From: Lautropia mirabilis
GTDB lineage: Bacteria; Pseudomonadota; Gammaproteobacteria; Burkholderiales; Burkholderiaceae_B
Assembly: GCA_945876565.1 (NCBI GenBank)
Contig: CAMCOS010000030.1
Location: forward strand, 1-32,933
Direction of reading: 5' to 3'
DNA: 32,933 nt
Made by a program: the position numbers and the translations under genes. A model generated the notes under the pieces. It ran no database searches, had not been told where the DNA came from, and saw only the letters and a list, made by a program, of their open reading frames with translations. This document shows positions 1-7,640 of the stretch, piece by piece. Within the stretch, counting starts at the first letter, position 1. Every line of letters starts with the position of its first letter.

Positions 1-1
1 G

Positions 2-148
2 CCGCGTTTGCTTACGCTTGGCATCGAATTCAATGTCAGAAAAACTCAACTGGTTCATGATCGTGATGGAAAAGTTAGCGATACTATTCAGACAACTAAC
101 CGCGCCTCGAGTTCACTGAATTCGGGGACTTTTTCAGAGAATCCCTAG
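2..148 (+). other. Open frame entering from the left edge, unidentified C-terminal fragment
   Basis: A frame open from base 2 runs 48 codons to a TAG at 146-148. It reads as a polar peptide ending in TNRASSSLNSGTFSENP and includes a stretch LVHDRDGKVSD. I do not recognise the family. It may be the 3' end of a gene that starts before the window, or it may be fortuitous, since its last codons overlap in another frame the peroxidase-like remnant that ends at 231. There is no start codon to judge and no clear terminator after it. Confidence is low. Confidence 0.25.
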
Positions 149-231
149 ATCGTCAAGGCCATGTAGTTAAGCGCTACGCGCCTGGCGCCACGCCAGAGTC
201 TATACGCGCAGACATTGAGGCCCTGCTATAA
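100..231 (+). pseudogene. Remnant resembling the C-terminus of glutathione peroxidase
   Basis: The frame ending in TAA at 229-231 opens only after a TAA at 97-99 and has no plausible start. Its last 28 or so codons (148-231) read DRQGHVVKRYAPGATPE followed by SIRADIEALL. This matches what is known of the glutathione peroxidase C-terminus: a DRxGxVVxRYAP strand, then a TxPExxxxDIxxLL helix. The expected upstream W-N-F-x-K-F-L segment is garbled, with FTEFGDFFRES in its place. The Cys, Gln and Trp catalytic sites would lie further 5' and are absent. I infer a deletion or frameshift remnant of a thiol peroxidase gene beside a glutathione transferase. Confidence 0.55.
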
Positions 232-265
232 ACTGCCAGCCTCATCGACTCATTCAAAGCAAAAC

Positions 266-928
266 ATGATTGATCTCTACTACTGGACAACGCCAAACGG
301 TCACAAGATCACACTCTTTCTTGAAGAAACGGGTCTGCCCTATTCCATTAAACCAATCAATATCGGTAAAGATGAACAATTCGCCCCGGCATTCTTGGCG
401 ATCTCACCCAACAACCGGATTCCCGCGATCGTTGATCATGAGCCTGTCGATGGCCAGTCACCCTTGTCAGTTTTTGAGTCTGGTGCAATCCTGCTATACC
501 TGGCTGAAAAAACAGGCAAGTTTCTCTCCAACGACTTTAGAACGCGTAACCAGACGCTTGAATGGCTGTTCTGGCAAATGGGTGGCTTGGGGCCTATGGC
601 CGGTCAGAACCACCACTTTGGCAACTTTGCCCCTGAAAAAATCCCCTACGCCATCAAACGTTACGTCGATGAGACAGCCCGGCTCTATGGGGTTTTGAAT
701 AAGCGACTTGAGAGACGGGAGTTCATCGCAGGGGACTATTCGATTGCCGACATGGCGTGTTTTCCCTGGATTGCGGCCTACACCCGCCAGCAAATCGACA
801 TCAATGAATTCCAAAACGTCAAGCGCTGGTTCAACACCATTCATCAACGACCGGCCACGCAAAGCGCTTACCGACTCGCTGAGCAACTGAACCCCAACGC
901 ACCCAAACTGCCACCACTGGCCGACTAA
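266..928 (+). CDS. Glutathione S-transferase family protein, YfcG/Ure2p-like (Nu class)
   Basis: A 220-residue cytosolic GST. The N-terminal thioredoxin fold carries TTPNGHK (about residues 8-14), the cis-proline loop NRIPAI (P53) and the glutathione-binding FESGAIL segment (E71, S72). The all-helical C-terminal domain begins near residue 90 and contains GLGPMAGQNHHF, a stretch typical of YfcG/YghU proteins that act as glutathione-dependent disulfide reductases. ATG at 266 is chosen because the fold starts at once with MIDLYYW. A TTG 51 bases earlier would add residues inside the peroxidase remnant. No strong Shine-Dalgarno sequence is seen. It is convergent with the ankyrin gene, 42 bp away. 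Substrate is not predictable from sequence. Confidence 0.85.
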   Translation: MIDLYYWTTPNGHKITLFLEETGLPYSIKPINIGKDEQFAPAFLAISPNNRIPAIVDHEPVDGQSPLSVFESGAILLYLAEKTGKFLSNDFRTRNQTLEWLFWQMGGLGPMAGQNHHFGNFAPEKIPYAIKRYVDETARLYGVLNKRLERREFIAGDYSIADMACFPWIAAYTRQQIDINEFQNVKRWFNTIHQRPATQSAYRLAEQLNPNAPKLPPLAD

Positions 929-970
929 CTAGCGGGCCAGCGAATGGCACTTGGGATGCCGGTCGCCGCT

Positions 971-1642
971 CTATTGAGTCTGGCTTTGGTTTTTCTCTTG
1001 CGCCCGACGCTGGTTGATGACCTCTTGGAGTGCATCTGCAAGCTTGGTGTGGCCGCGGTCACGAGCACCTTGCACGGCATCCACACCATTGGTGTTGACC
1101 GCACTTGGGTCAGCACCAGCCGCTAAAAGCACTTGAACGGTCTCTACAGCTCCAGCCTGAGCAGCCATGGAAATCGGGTTGGTGCCATCAGGCGCCGGCG
1201 CATTGGGCATGGCGCCCTGTTCCAGCAGATATCTCACCACGGGCAATTGACCCGTGGATGCTGCGTAGTGAAGTGGTGTCCAACCAAGATGGTTAACCTG
1301 GGCGCCTTTGGCGACTAGCTGTTTTGCCATGTCAAGATTGCCGACCAAGCTAACGTACATGAGCGGTGTTTCCTGATAGCCATTCATGATGTTGATTTCT
1401 GTCCTGGGACTGGCCAAAACCACATCAAACACTTGCCAGGCGCTGTCACGAACAGCCTGCATGATGATGGGATTGCCACGACCATCCCGGGTGTTCGGGT
1501 CGAGCCCCTGGGCTAGCAAGGCTCTAACATCATTGGCGCGATCATTTTTGACATATATCCATAAATCGTCTTTTGACTGAGCGGTCGCGGCGGCCGATGC
1601 GAGAACCATTAGACAAAAAAATAAAAACCTATTTAAGAACAT
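971..1642 (-). CDS. Exported ankyrin-repeat protein
   Basis: About 223 residues. From the chosen ATG (1642) it opens with a Sec signal peptide: an R near residue 5, a hydrophobic run FLFFCLMVLASAAA, and likely cleavage near ATAQ. About five ankyrin repeats follow, with clear TPLHYAA, TPLMYVS and repeated helix-loop motifs such as GADPSAVNTNG. The tail is Gln/Arg/Lys-rich. Periplasmic protein-protein interaction is the likely role; the partner is unknown. An ATG at 1678 is in frame and has a GAGA-like site before it, but gives a longer, less typical signal sequence. The gene is last in the run mltG-tmk-holB-tatD and begins 75 bp after tatD. Its first 60 bases are strikingly AT-rich. Confidence 0.8.
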   Translation of the reverse strand: MFLNRFLFFCLMVLASAAATAQSKDDLWIYVKNDRANDVRALLAQGLDPNTRDGRGNPIIMQAVRDSAWQVFDVVLASPRTEINIMNGYQETPLMYVSLVGNLDMAKQLVAKGAQVNHLGWTPLHYAASTGQLPVVRYLLEQGAMPNAPAPDGTNPISMAAQAGAVETVQVLLAAGADPSAVNTNGVDAVQGARDRGHTKLADALQEVINQRRAQEKNQSQTQ

Positions 1643-1702
1643 ATATTTATATATACCAATTAACGTGTTTTGTATCATATCGATCTCTGAGCGGTCCAGC
1701 CA

Positions 1703-1735
1703 AGAAAGATAATGAAATTATTTCTGTATCTTTCT
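1703..1735. repeat. 33-bp imperfect palindrome over the tatD stop codon
   Basis: AGAAAGATA (1703-1711) is matched by TATCTTTCT (1727-1735), and inside it GAAAT (1714-1718) by ATTTC (1720-1724). Both pairs are centred on base 1719, within the tatD stop codon. As RNA from the minus strand it would form an AU-rich stem with no U-run after it, so it is a weak terminator candidate. It could be a processing or regulatory site before the ankyrin gene. Confidence 0.5.
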
Positions 1736-2494
1736 GAAAAGATTGAAGAAATTTCTTGTGGATTGATCTGCCACTTCCTCGACCGTGAGCCCTTTTAACT
1801 CGGCAATTTTCTCTGCAACATGCACCACGAGCGATGGGTCATTACGCTTGCCGCGATGTGGCACAGGCGCCAAATAAGGCGAGTCAGTCTCAATCAGCAG
1901 TCGATCTAACGGCATTTTAGTGGCTGTTTCTTGTAATTCACGGGCATTTTTAAAAGTCACAATGCCAGAAACCGAAACGTAAAAGCCCAAATCCATACTT
2001 TGTTGGGCCATTTCCCAACTCTCGGTAAAACAGTGCATCACGCCACCGACCTCATCAGCGCCCTCTTCTTGCAAAATTCGGATCGTGTCCTCTTGTGCTT
2101 GGCGGGTATGAATGATGAGCGGTAACTTTGCTTGTTTTGCTGCCCTGATGTGTGTACGAAAGCGCTCGCGCTGCCACTCCAGATCACCGGTCAAACGGAA
2201 GTAATCCAAACCTGTCTCGCCGATCGCGACTACCTTGGCATGCCGGCTGCGCGACACCAAATCATCTACGGTGGGCTCAACCTCGTTTTCGTAGTCCGGG
2301 TGCACCCCTACAGAAGCCCACAACGTGGACTCCCGATCAACCATCGCCATCATGGGGTCCCAGTCTGGCAGATTCACGCTCACGCATAATGCCATCTGGA
2401 CTTTGTTATCAGCCATGCGCTGCGCAATGGCCGGGTAATCCCAAGCCAAATCCGGGAAATTGACGTGACAGTGCGAATCAATAAAAACAGTCAT
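1718..2494 (-). CDS. tatD: TatD family metal-dependent DNase/hydrolase
   Basis: 258 residues, the usual length for the YcfH/TatD family of TIM-barrel amidohydrolase-fold nucleases. The metal ligands are all visible: HCH at H8 and H10, E93 in GETGLDYF, H129 in LIIHTRQA, H154 in MHCFTES, and D204 in ETDSPYLAP. Family members act as 3'-5' exonucleases and have been linked to DNA repair. Its start overlaps the holB stop by 4 bp, so translation is probably coupled. YcfH-type genes downstream of holB are a widely conserved arrangement. The PilZ-domain gene often found between holB and tatD in related groups is absent. Whether this is the YcfH, YjjV or strict TatD paralogue cannot be fixed; linkage to holB favours the YcfH type. 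Confidence 0.92.
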   Translation of the reverse strand: MTVFIDSHCHVNFPDLAWDYPAIAQRMADNKVQMALCVSVNLPDWDPMMAMVDRESTLWASVGVHPDYENEVEPTVDDLVSRSRHAKVVAIGETGLDYFRLTGDLEWQRERFRTHIRAAKQAKLPLIIHTRQAQEDTIRILQEEGADEVGGVMHCFTESWEMAQQSMDLGFYVSVSGIVTFKNARELQETATKMPLDRLLIETDSPYLAPVPHRGKRNDPSLVVHVAEKIAELKGLTVEEVADQSTRNFFNLFRKIQK

Positions 2495-3534
2495 ATAACG
2501 GCATCACAAAAACGTTGTAAACAAACCTGCGCAAATAGCTTGGGACTCAAGGGATGATTAGCCAGTCGCGCTTGCAGGTTTAACCAGCCACACAACTCTT
2601 GTACCGGCAAGGCCTTGGTTTGACCCGCCAATCGCACCCAACTGTCCTGCAAACCGGGGTAGTAGCGCACCGGCACCTGAGCACAGGCTAGACTCACGTC
2701 AACGGCCAGTCGTTGCAAAACATGGATCCACTCTGAAGCCTGAGACTTGGCCAGATTATCCGCCAATCCAGGCACATCCACCAAACTTCCCTTGGATAAA
2801 TCTGTCACGAGCGCATAAGCCCAGGCAGGGCACGCTTGATCTTGAGATTGCGCCATGATCAAAGCTGCCAGGGGTGCGCCGCCCGCAGCAGCCAGCCATT
2901 GCTCAGGTTGCTTCACGCCTTGTACAGCCAGCCACTGCTCACATTGCTGTTTGGCCGGCAGGCTTAAGGCAAATTTTTGGCAACGCGAGATGATCGTGGG
3001 CAAAAGCCGATCCGCAGCATCGCTAGTCAAAAGAAATACCGTGTTTGGTGGTGGCTCTTCCAATGCTTTTAAAAGTGCATTGGCGCTGATTACTGACAGC
3101 GCATCGGCTGGGTATAGCACCACGATACGCCAACGTCCTCGATGGGTTGAGCGGTGATACCACGCCTCAAGCGCTCGGACTTGGTCAACTTTGATCTCGT
3201 CAGACAGTTTTTTCTTGGCAGCTGATGTCTCTGCATCGCTTGGCTCGCTATCCTGCGCTTGGACCTTAACCCCTTCCCGATCAGCAACTGCCTCAGGCCT
3301 TACAAGCTTTAGGTCCGGATGATGACCAGCCGCTATCCAAAGGCACGATTGGCAGTAGCCACATGCTTGGCCGTCCTGCAAATCCTCGCATAGCAGCGCA
3401 GTAGCTAGCGCTTGCACGAATTCACGCTTGCCAATACCCGAGAGCCCATGAACCAAGAGTGCATGCGGCAAGTGGTCGGCATGCGCCAACAAGCGCTTCG
3501 CATCCTCCATCTGCCACGGCAAAAACTGAGCCAT
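2491..3534 (-). CDS. holB: DNA polymerase III subunit delta'
   Basis: 347 residues. This is the clamp-loader stator that, with delta and tau/gamma, opens the beta clamp onto DNA. Residues 30-37 form a P-loop-like GLSGIGKR. A zinc module follows with Cys 49, 58, 61 and 64 (C-x8-C-x2-C-x2-C). Further on come ALLKALEEPPP and the SRC motif typical of clamp-loader AAA+ subunits. ATG at 3534 is chosen because MAQFLPWQ matches the family N-terminus and the junction reads TGAGATG with tmk, leaving one base between the tmk stop and this start. The frame is open 30 codons further upstream, but inside tmk. A charged linker at about residues 84-112 looks like an insertion before the conserved IKVDQVR. 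Confidence 0.93.
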   Translation of the reverse strand: MAQFLPWQMEDAKRLLAHADHLPHALLVHGLSGIGKREFVQALATALLCEDLQDGQACGYCQSCLWIAAGHHPDLKLVRPEAVADREGVKVQAQDSEPSDAETSAAKKKLSDEIKVDQVRALEAWYHRSTHRGRWRIVVLYPADALSVISANALLKALEEPPPNTVFLLTSDAADRLLPTIISRCQKFALSLPAKQQCEQWLAVQGVKQPEQWLAAAGGAPLAALIMAQSQDQACPAWAYALVTDLSKGSLVDVPGLADNLAKSQASEWIHVLQRLAVDVSLACAQVPVRYYPGLQDSWVRLAGQTKALPVQELCGWLNLQARLANHPLSPKLFAQVCLQRFCDAVI

Positions 3535-3535
3535 C

Positions 3536-4177
3536 TCAAATATGCCCTTGGCGCCAATCGGAAACGAGCGTGCCCAAATCTGACTGCAGATCAATTCGGA
3601 TGGCATCGATCGATTGAGTGCCATCGATGACTTTAAAGCGTTTAGGCTCGGCGCTCACCTGAGCAAGATAAACGTCACGGGTGCGTTGAAAAAACTCGTC
3701 ATGCTCTTGCTCAAATCGATCTTGTATGCGTGTTCGGTTTAGTCGTTCACGCGCGACCTCGAGTGGCACATCAAAGAGCCAAGTGCGGTCGGGCGAGAAG
3801 CCGGGGTGAACCCAATGCGCCAGTTCAGCTACTTTATGAACCCCGAGCTCGCGCCCACCACCCTGATAAGCAAAAGTGGCGTCACTAAACCGGTCGCAAA
3901 CGACCCACTGACCACTGGCCAGTGCTGGCTCAATCAGTTGGCGCAAATGCTCATTGCGCGCGGCAAACATCAACAGGGTCTCCGTTTGGAGGTGCATGGC
4001 CTCGTGCAGGAGCAGCTCGCGCAGTTTTTCTCCTAGGGGAGTACCACCCGGCTCACGGGTCTGACAGACTTTCACACCGGCTTTCTTCAGATGGTCGCAG
4101 ACCCACCCAATATGGGTGCTTTTGCCAGCGCCATCGACGCCCTCAAACGTTAAAAATCGTCCAGGTTTAACCGACAT
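3536..4177 (-). CDS. tmk: Thymidylate kinase (dTMP kinase)
   Basis: 213 residues. It phosphorylates dTMP to dTDP with ATP in the cytosol, the step common to de novo and salvage dTTP synthesis. The P-loop GVDGAGKST spans residues 13-21, [10 protein letters not shown] follows, then [19 protein letters not shown], which carries the DR(F/Y) substrate motif. A LID segment with several arginines ([18 protein letters not shown]) comes after. The start directly precedes the conserved FLTFEGVDG. It lies 3 bp after mltG and 1 bp before holB. The mltG-tmk-holB order is conserved across many proteobacteria. Confidence 0.96.
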   Translation of the reverse strand: MSVKPGRFLTFEGVDGAGKSTHIGWVCDHLKKAGVKVCQTREPGGTPLGEKLRELLLHEAMHLQTETLLMFAARNEHLRQLIEPALASGQWVVCDRFSDATFAYQGGGRELGVHKVAELAHWVHPGFSPDRTWLFDVPLEVARERLNRTRIQDRFEQEHDEFFQRTRDVYLAQVSAEPKRFKVIDGTQSIDAIRIDLQSDLGTLVSDWRQGHI

Positions 4178-4180
4178 TGA

Positions 4181-5194
4181 TCATCTGCCTAAAATGTATT
4201 TGGCCACGTTGCGATTGTGTTCGCGCAAGTCCTTGGAAAACGCACTCGTGCCATCTCCGCGGGCCACAAAGTAATAAAAATCATGAACCTCAGGATTTAA
4301 TGCTGCTTCTAGAGACGCCTTGCTGGGCGCGGCGATCGGCGTCGGTGGCAAGCCTGCCCGTGTATAGGTATTCCACGGGGTGTCGCGCTGCAGATCCGCT
4401 TTACGGATTCTGCCATCATAAAGATCACCCATGCCGTAAATCACGGTGGGATCGGTCTGCAGCAGCATACCCTTGCGCAAACGATTAATAAAAACGCCGG
4501 CGACCCTTCTGCGCTCATCAGCCCGTCCTGTCTCTTTCTCGACGATGGAAGCCAAAATCAACGCCTCGTAAGGGGTCTTAAGCGGCAAATTCGGCGCGCG
4601 CTGCGCCCAGGCCTGCTCAAGGATAGTCTCTTGCGCGCTTAATGCACGGCGCAAAATTTCCTCGTCCGTGGTCCCCACCGAGAACACATAAGTGTCCGGA
4701 AACACCAAGCCCTCTAATCGTTCCTGCTCGACATCGAGTTTGCTCGCTAACAACCGCTGGTCTGCCAAGAGTTCGGGCGTGAATGTCTGGTCAATATCTG
4801 GATGCTGCGCAAGGGCTCGCATCATCTGGGCAATCGTCCAGCCCTCAATAAAAGCAACCTGGCGCTGCGTCACCTCGCCTTGAGCCATTCGGCGCACAAC
4901 ATCCAAGAGACTATCACCCTGGTTAACCTGGTAGCCCCCCGCCCTAATCGTCCTGTCTTGACCCGTCAAGCGCGCCACCCAACCAAACGCATCAGCCGGC
5001 ATGACCACGCCAGCCTTTACCAGCAGCTCACCAATCTGTCCCGGTCGAGTGCCAAGTGGCACTCGAACATCAATCACCGGCTTCTGAAGCTCCAGCGGTT
5101 TGCTCACCCAATGGTACGCAAAGCCGACCACAGCAGCCGCCGTGATGACTCCGAACACAACCAACCAGAGCAGGGATTTAAGTAGCAAACGCAT
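4181..5194 (-). CDS. mltG: Endolytic murein transglycosylase MltG
   Basis: 337 residues. This inner-membrane lytic transglycosylase cleaves nascent glycan strands and is thought to set their release from the synthase. A short cytoplasmic start (MRLLLK) is followed by one transmembrane helix to about residue 27. A LysM-like segment with VPLGTRPGQIGELL comes next, then the YceG domain with the catalytic glutamate E219 in IVEKETG and the conserved NRLRKGMLLQTDPTVIYG. ATG at 5194 is preferred because it places the helix at the N-terminus. An in-frame TTG at 5224 would add ten residues. No good ribosome site precedes either. It heads the minus-strand operon and diverges from ygfZ. Confidence 0.93.
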   Translation of the reverse strand: MRLLLKSLLWLVVFGVITAAAVVGFAYHWVSKPLELQKPVIDVRVPLGTRPGQIGELLVKAGVVMPADAFGWVARLTGQDRTIRAGGYQVNQGDSLLDVVRRMAQGEVTQRQVAFIEGWTIAQMMRALAQHPDIDQTFTPELLADQRLLASKLDVEQERLEGLVFPDTYVFSVGTTDEEILRRALSAQETILEQAWAQRAPNLPLKTPYEALILASIVEKETGRADERRRVAGVFINRLRKGMLLQTDPTVIYGMGDLYDGRIRKADLQRDTPWNTYTRAGLPPTPIAAPSKASLEAALNPEVHDFYYFVARGDGTSAFSKDLREHNRNVAKYILGR

Positions 5195-5493
5195 CTGTGC
5201 AAAGTTTAAAGGAATTTGACCCAACGAGTGATGGTCACGCGCGCTGATCAGCCTTAATGGAATAGTGATGCACTGGCGATGCTATAGCGATGCTATGGTG
5301 GTGCGCCAGTGGCCAGCGGGGCTCTGAGACAAACAAAAATCGCCAGTGCTACTTGCCTGAACCCTTAGTGGTATGCCTGCCATTCTTTGCACACTATTAG
5401 GGGCTTAGGCATTCAGAACAGTCTGGTTGTTATCATGGCATCTACGATAATTTTCTTCAGCAAGCCCTTAACCGTATTGATACGGCGGTCACC
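5195..5493. other. mltG/ygfZ divergent spacer, repeat-rich
   Basis: This 299-bp spacer holds no convincing gene. It contains an 11-bp perfect inverted repeat, GCACTGGCGAT (5270-5280) and ATCGCCAGTGC (5339-5349). A third copy of the core CGCCAGTG lies at 5314-5321. There is a short tandem repeat GCGATGCTAT (5276-5285, 5287-5296). A possible -10 GATAAT (5446-5451) faces ygfZ but has no good -35. Promoters for both genes must lie here. Confidence 0.6.
5472..5485. promoter_or_regulatory. 14-bp palindrome just upstream of the ygfZ start
   Basis: CCGTAT-TG-ATACGG is a perfect two-arm palindrome ending 8 bases before the ygfZ ATG. It overlaps the place where the ribosome binding site should be, and only a weak GGCGG is present there. 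It could be a protein operator or a small hairpin that masks the start. No matching second copy was noticed in the window. Confidence 0.4.
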
Positions 5494-6477
5494 ATGTCGA
5501 GCTTTAGCACCCCGGTTCTTTTCACCACATGTCAGCACCTGACAACATTCTCAGCGTCCGGTGCAGATGCACGGACCTTTTTACAGTCACAGCTAACGCA
5601 AGACCTCACGAAAGTATCGTCCGACAATGCCGCGCTTGCCGGGTTTTGTACTGCCCAGGGACGCCTTTGGGCATCTATGCTACTTGCTCAAAATGCCAAT
5701 GATCAAGCGTTCATTGGCATTGTCTCTGCTGATTTAGTGGAGACCTTCTTGAAACGGCTGCGCATGTTCGTGTTACGCAGCAAAGTGACGATTGAGCCAA
5801 CGCCCATGAACCTCGTCTACGGCGTACAACTCGCGCTGTCGGACCTGGCAAGCTTATCTAATCTGGTCGGTGGCGATTTGCCTGCCACCACTTGGGCAAG
5901 TACCAGCACAGCTGGCGGTCTCTGGGTTCGGATACCGAGCACTACGAACGATAGCGTCCGATTGCTGTGGGTGGCAAATCCCGTTCAGTTTGATGATTTG
6001 ATCAAGGCGCTTGATCACCAAGCGCAGCAATTAGCAACATCAAATGACTGGCAGGTGCAAGACATCAAGGCTGGACTTGCGTGGGTACAGGCATCCACGC
6101 AAGACTTGTTTATTGCCCAAACCTTGAATCTAGACCTAATCGGCGGTGTCAGTTTTACTAAAGGCTGCTATCCCGGCCAAGAGGTGATCGCCAGAGCGCA
6201 CTACCGAGGAACGGTCAAGCGGCGCATGCACCTAGCTAAGATTGCCAGCGCCGAGTCTAGCTTGCGCGCCGGCATGGACGTGTTTGATGCCAATGAACCC
6301 AAGAACCCGGTTGGCAGACTCATCAACGTGGCTCACGATGGCAATGACTCCAGTCAGACGTGGGTCCTATTTGAGGCGCCATTTAAAACCCTGGCCGGCG
6401 AGCCTTTACGCGCAGGCAGTGCAGACGGAGCGGCGCTCGTGTTGCAGTCCCTGCCCTACGAGGTCATCGAGCAGTGA
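5494..6477 (+). CDS. ygfZ: YgfZ/GcvT-like folate-binding protein
   Basis: 327 residues. YgfZ proteins are tetrahydrofolate-binding relatives of the glycine-cleavage T protein. They help maintain certain Fe-S enzymes such as MiaB and act in tRNA modification and oxidative-stress tolerance. The diagnostic motif K-G-C-Y-P-G-Q-E is present at residues 223-230, with the conserved Cys at 225, and is followed by IARAHYRGTVKRRM. The N-terminus shows the GcvT-like FLQSQLTQDL. ATG at 5494 begins directly upstream of this domain. It diverges from mltG, a common pairing in Burkholderiales, and is convergent with the hydratase gene only 23 bp away. Confidence 0.93.
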   Translation: MSSFSTPVLFTTCQHLTTFSASGADARTFLQSQLTQDLTKVSSDNAALAGFCTAQGRLWASMLLAQNANDQAFIGIVSADLVETFLKRLRMFVLRSKVTIEPTPMNLVYGVQLALSDLASLSNLVGGDLPATTWASTSTAGGLWVRIPSTTNDSVRLLWVANPVQFDDLIKALDHQAQQLATSNDWQVQDIKAGLAWVQASTQDLFIAQTLNLDLIGGVSFTKGCYPGQEVIARAHYRGTVKRRMHLAKIASAESSLRAGMDVFDANEPKNPVGRLINVAHDGNDSSQTWVLFEAPFKTLAGEPLRAGSADGAALVLQSLPYEVIEQ

Positions 6478-6500
6478 GCCTTGCGCCCGGGCAGAGCCGT

Positions 6501-7640
6501 TTAAGAGCCCAAATGCCTTAGCGGATGATCGGGATCATCGATCGAGACAGCGAAGTAAGGATCGCACCAATGACCCGCTGTTTCTTTTAGTGTGGCTGGC
6601 TGCCATTTCGGACTGCGATCTTTGTCGATCAGCACGGCACGTATTCCTTCGGCAAATGTGCCGCTTGCTGCACATTCGATGGCCGCCCCCCACTCCATGC
6701 GAAACACATCCGCCAACGATAATTGTCTGGCGCAACGCCAAAGAATCCAGGATAAGCGAGCCGTCGCAGGGCAGCCCGCCAAGTATGTTTTGGCGGCCCG
6801 TGCAAGCCAGGCATCGTCATGCTCAGCCAATTTGGCAATTTTTTGTCCAATGACCTCGAGCTCGAACCCTTCACACGTGCGCTGAATCAAATCAAAGTGC
6901 TGGCGAAGCGGACCACTCGGCAGCTCCTCTATCGCTAGTCCAGACAATACGTTGCTCAGGCTTTGAAAATCCTCGTAGCGCGCCTGCCAATTACCAGCTT
7001 TAATGCCAGCAATCACCGCATCAAAACATCCACTAGGCAGTGCATGGTCAGCCATGCCAGCCAAAATGCTGTCTGAAGCACCAAGCTGAGCACCCGTTAA
7101 ACCCAAGAATACGCCTGTTCGGCCAGGAGCCTTGGCCAGCAGCCAAGAGCCGCCAACATCAGGGAACAAGCCGATGCTGATCTCCGGCATGGCTAGACGC
7201 GAGCGTTCAGTCACCACCCGATGACTTGCGCCTGCCATCAGGCCCATGCCACCACCCATCACAATGCCATCTGCCCAAACCAAGATGGGCTTCGGATAGG
7301 TGTGAATCAAATAATCAAGCGCATACTCTTGCGCAAAAAAATCACACACATACTGATTGGCACGAGCAGGCTTGCCCTGGTGAGCCGTCATTTCGTGATA
7401 CAGGCTATGCAAGTCCCCGCCAGCACAAAATGCTTTCTCACCGGCTCCGCGCAAGATAACCAAGGCCACGTTATCGTCAACAACCCAGTCCCTGAGCTTA
7501 CGATCGAGCAGTTGCGTCATATCAAGCGACAATCCGTTCAGTGTCTTTGGCTGGTTTAGCGTGGCCATACCGACCAGCTTGCCGTTGTCACAAGCAATCA
7601 TCTCAAACAACACGCTATCTTCCACGACGCTTTTCTCCAT
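6501..7640 (-). CDS. Enoyl-CoA hydratase/isomerase family, 3-hydroxyisobutyryl-CoA hydrolase-like
   Basis: 379 residues from ATG 7640, longer than the roughly 260 of simple enoyl-CoA hydratases and close to the 3-hydroxyisobutyryl-CoA hydrolase group of valine catabolism. Crotonase-fold motifs are clear: FCAGGDLHSLY (about 73-81), the oxyanion loop VMGGGMGLM (about 128-135), and MPEISIGLFPDVGG with the catalytic-type Glu near 153 and Asp near 161. The C-terminal half is typical of hydrolase/long crotonase members. The chosen start overlaps the end of rnfH by 26 bp. The frame remains open for 30 codons upstream, but within rnfH. No valine or fatty-acid genes are adjacent, so the substrate is inferred by family only. 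Confidence 0.82.
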   Translation of the reverse strand: MEKSVVEDSVLFEMIACDNGKLVGMATLNQPKTLNGLSLDMTQLLDRKLRDWVVDDNVALVILRGAGEKAFCAGGDLHSLYHEMTAHQGKPARANQYVCDFFAQEYALDYLIHTYPKPILVWADGIVMGGGMGLMAGASHRVVTERSRLAMPEISIGLFPDVGGSWLLAKAPGRTGVFLGLTGAQLGASDSILAGMADHALPSGCFDAVIAGIKAGNWQARYEDFQSLSNVLSGLAIEELPSGPLRQHFDLIQRTCEGFELEVIGQKIAKLAEHDDAWLARAAKTYLAGCPATARLSWILWRCARQLSLADVFRMEWGAAIECAASGTFAEGIRAVLIDKDRSPKWQPATLKETAGHWCDPYFAVSIDDPDHPLRHLGS

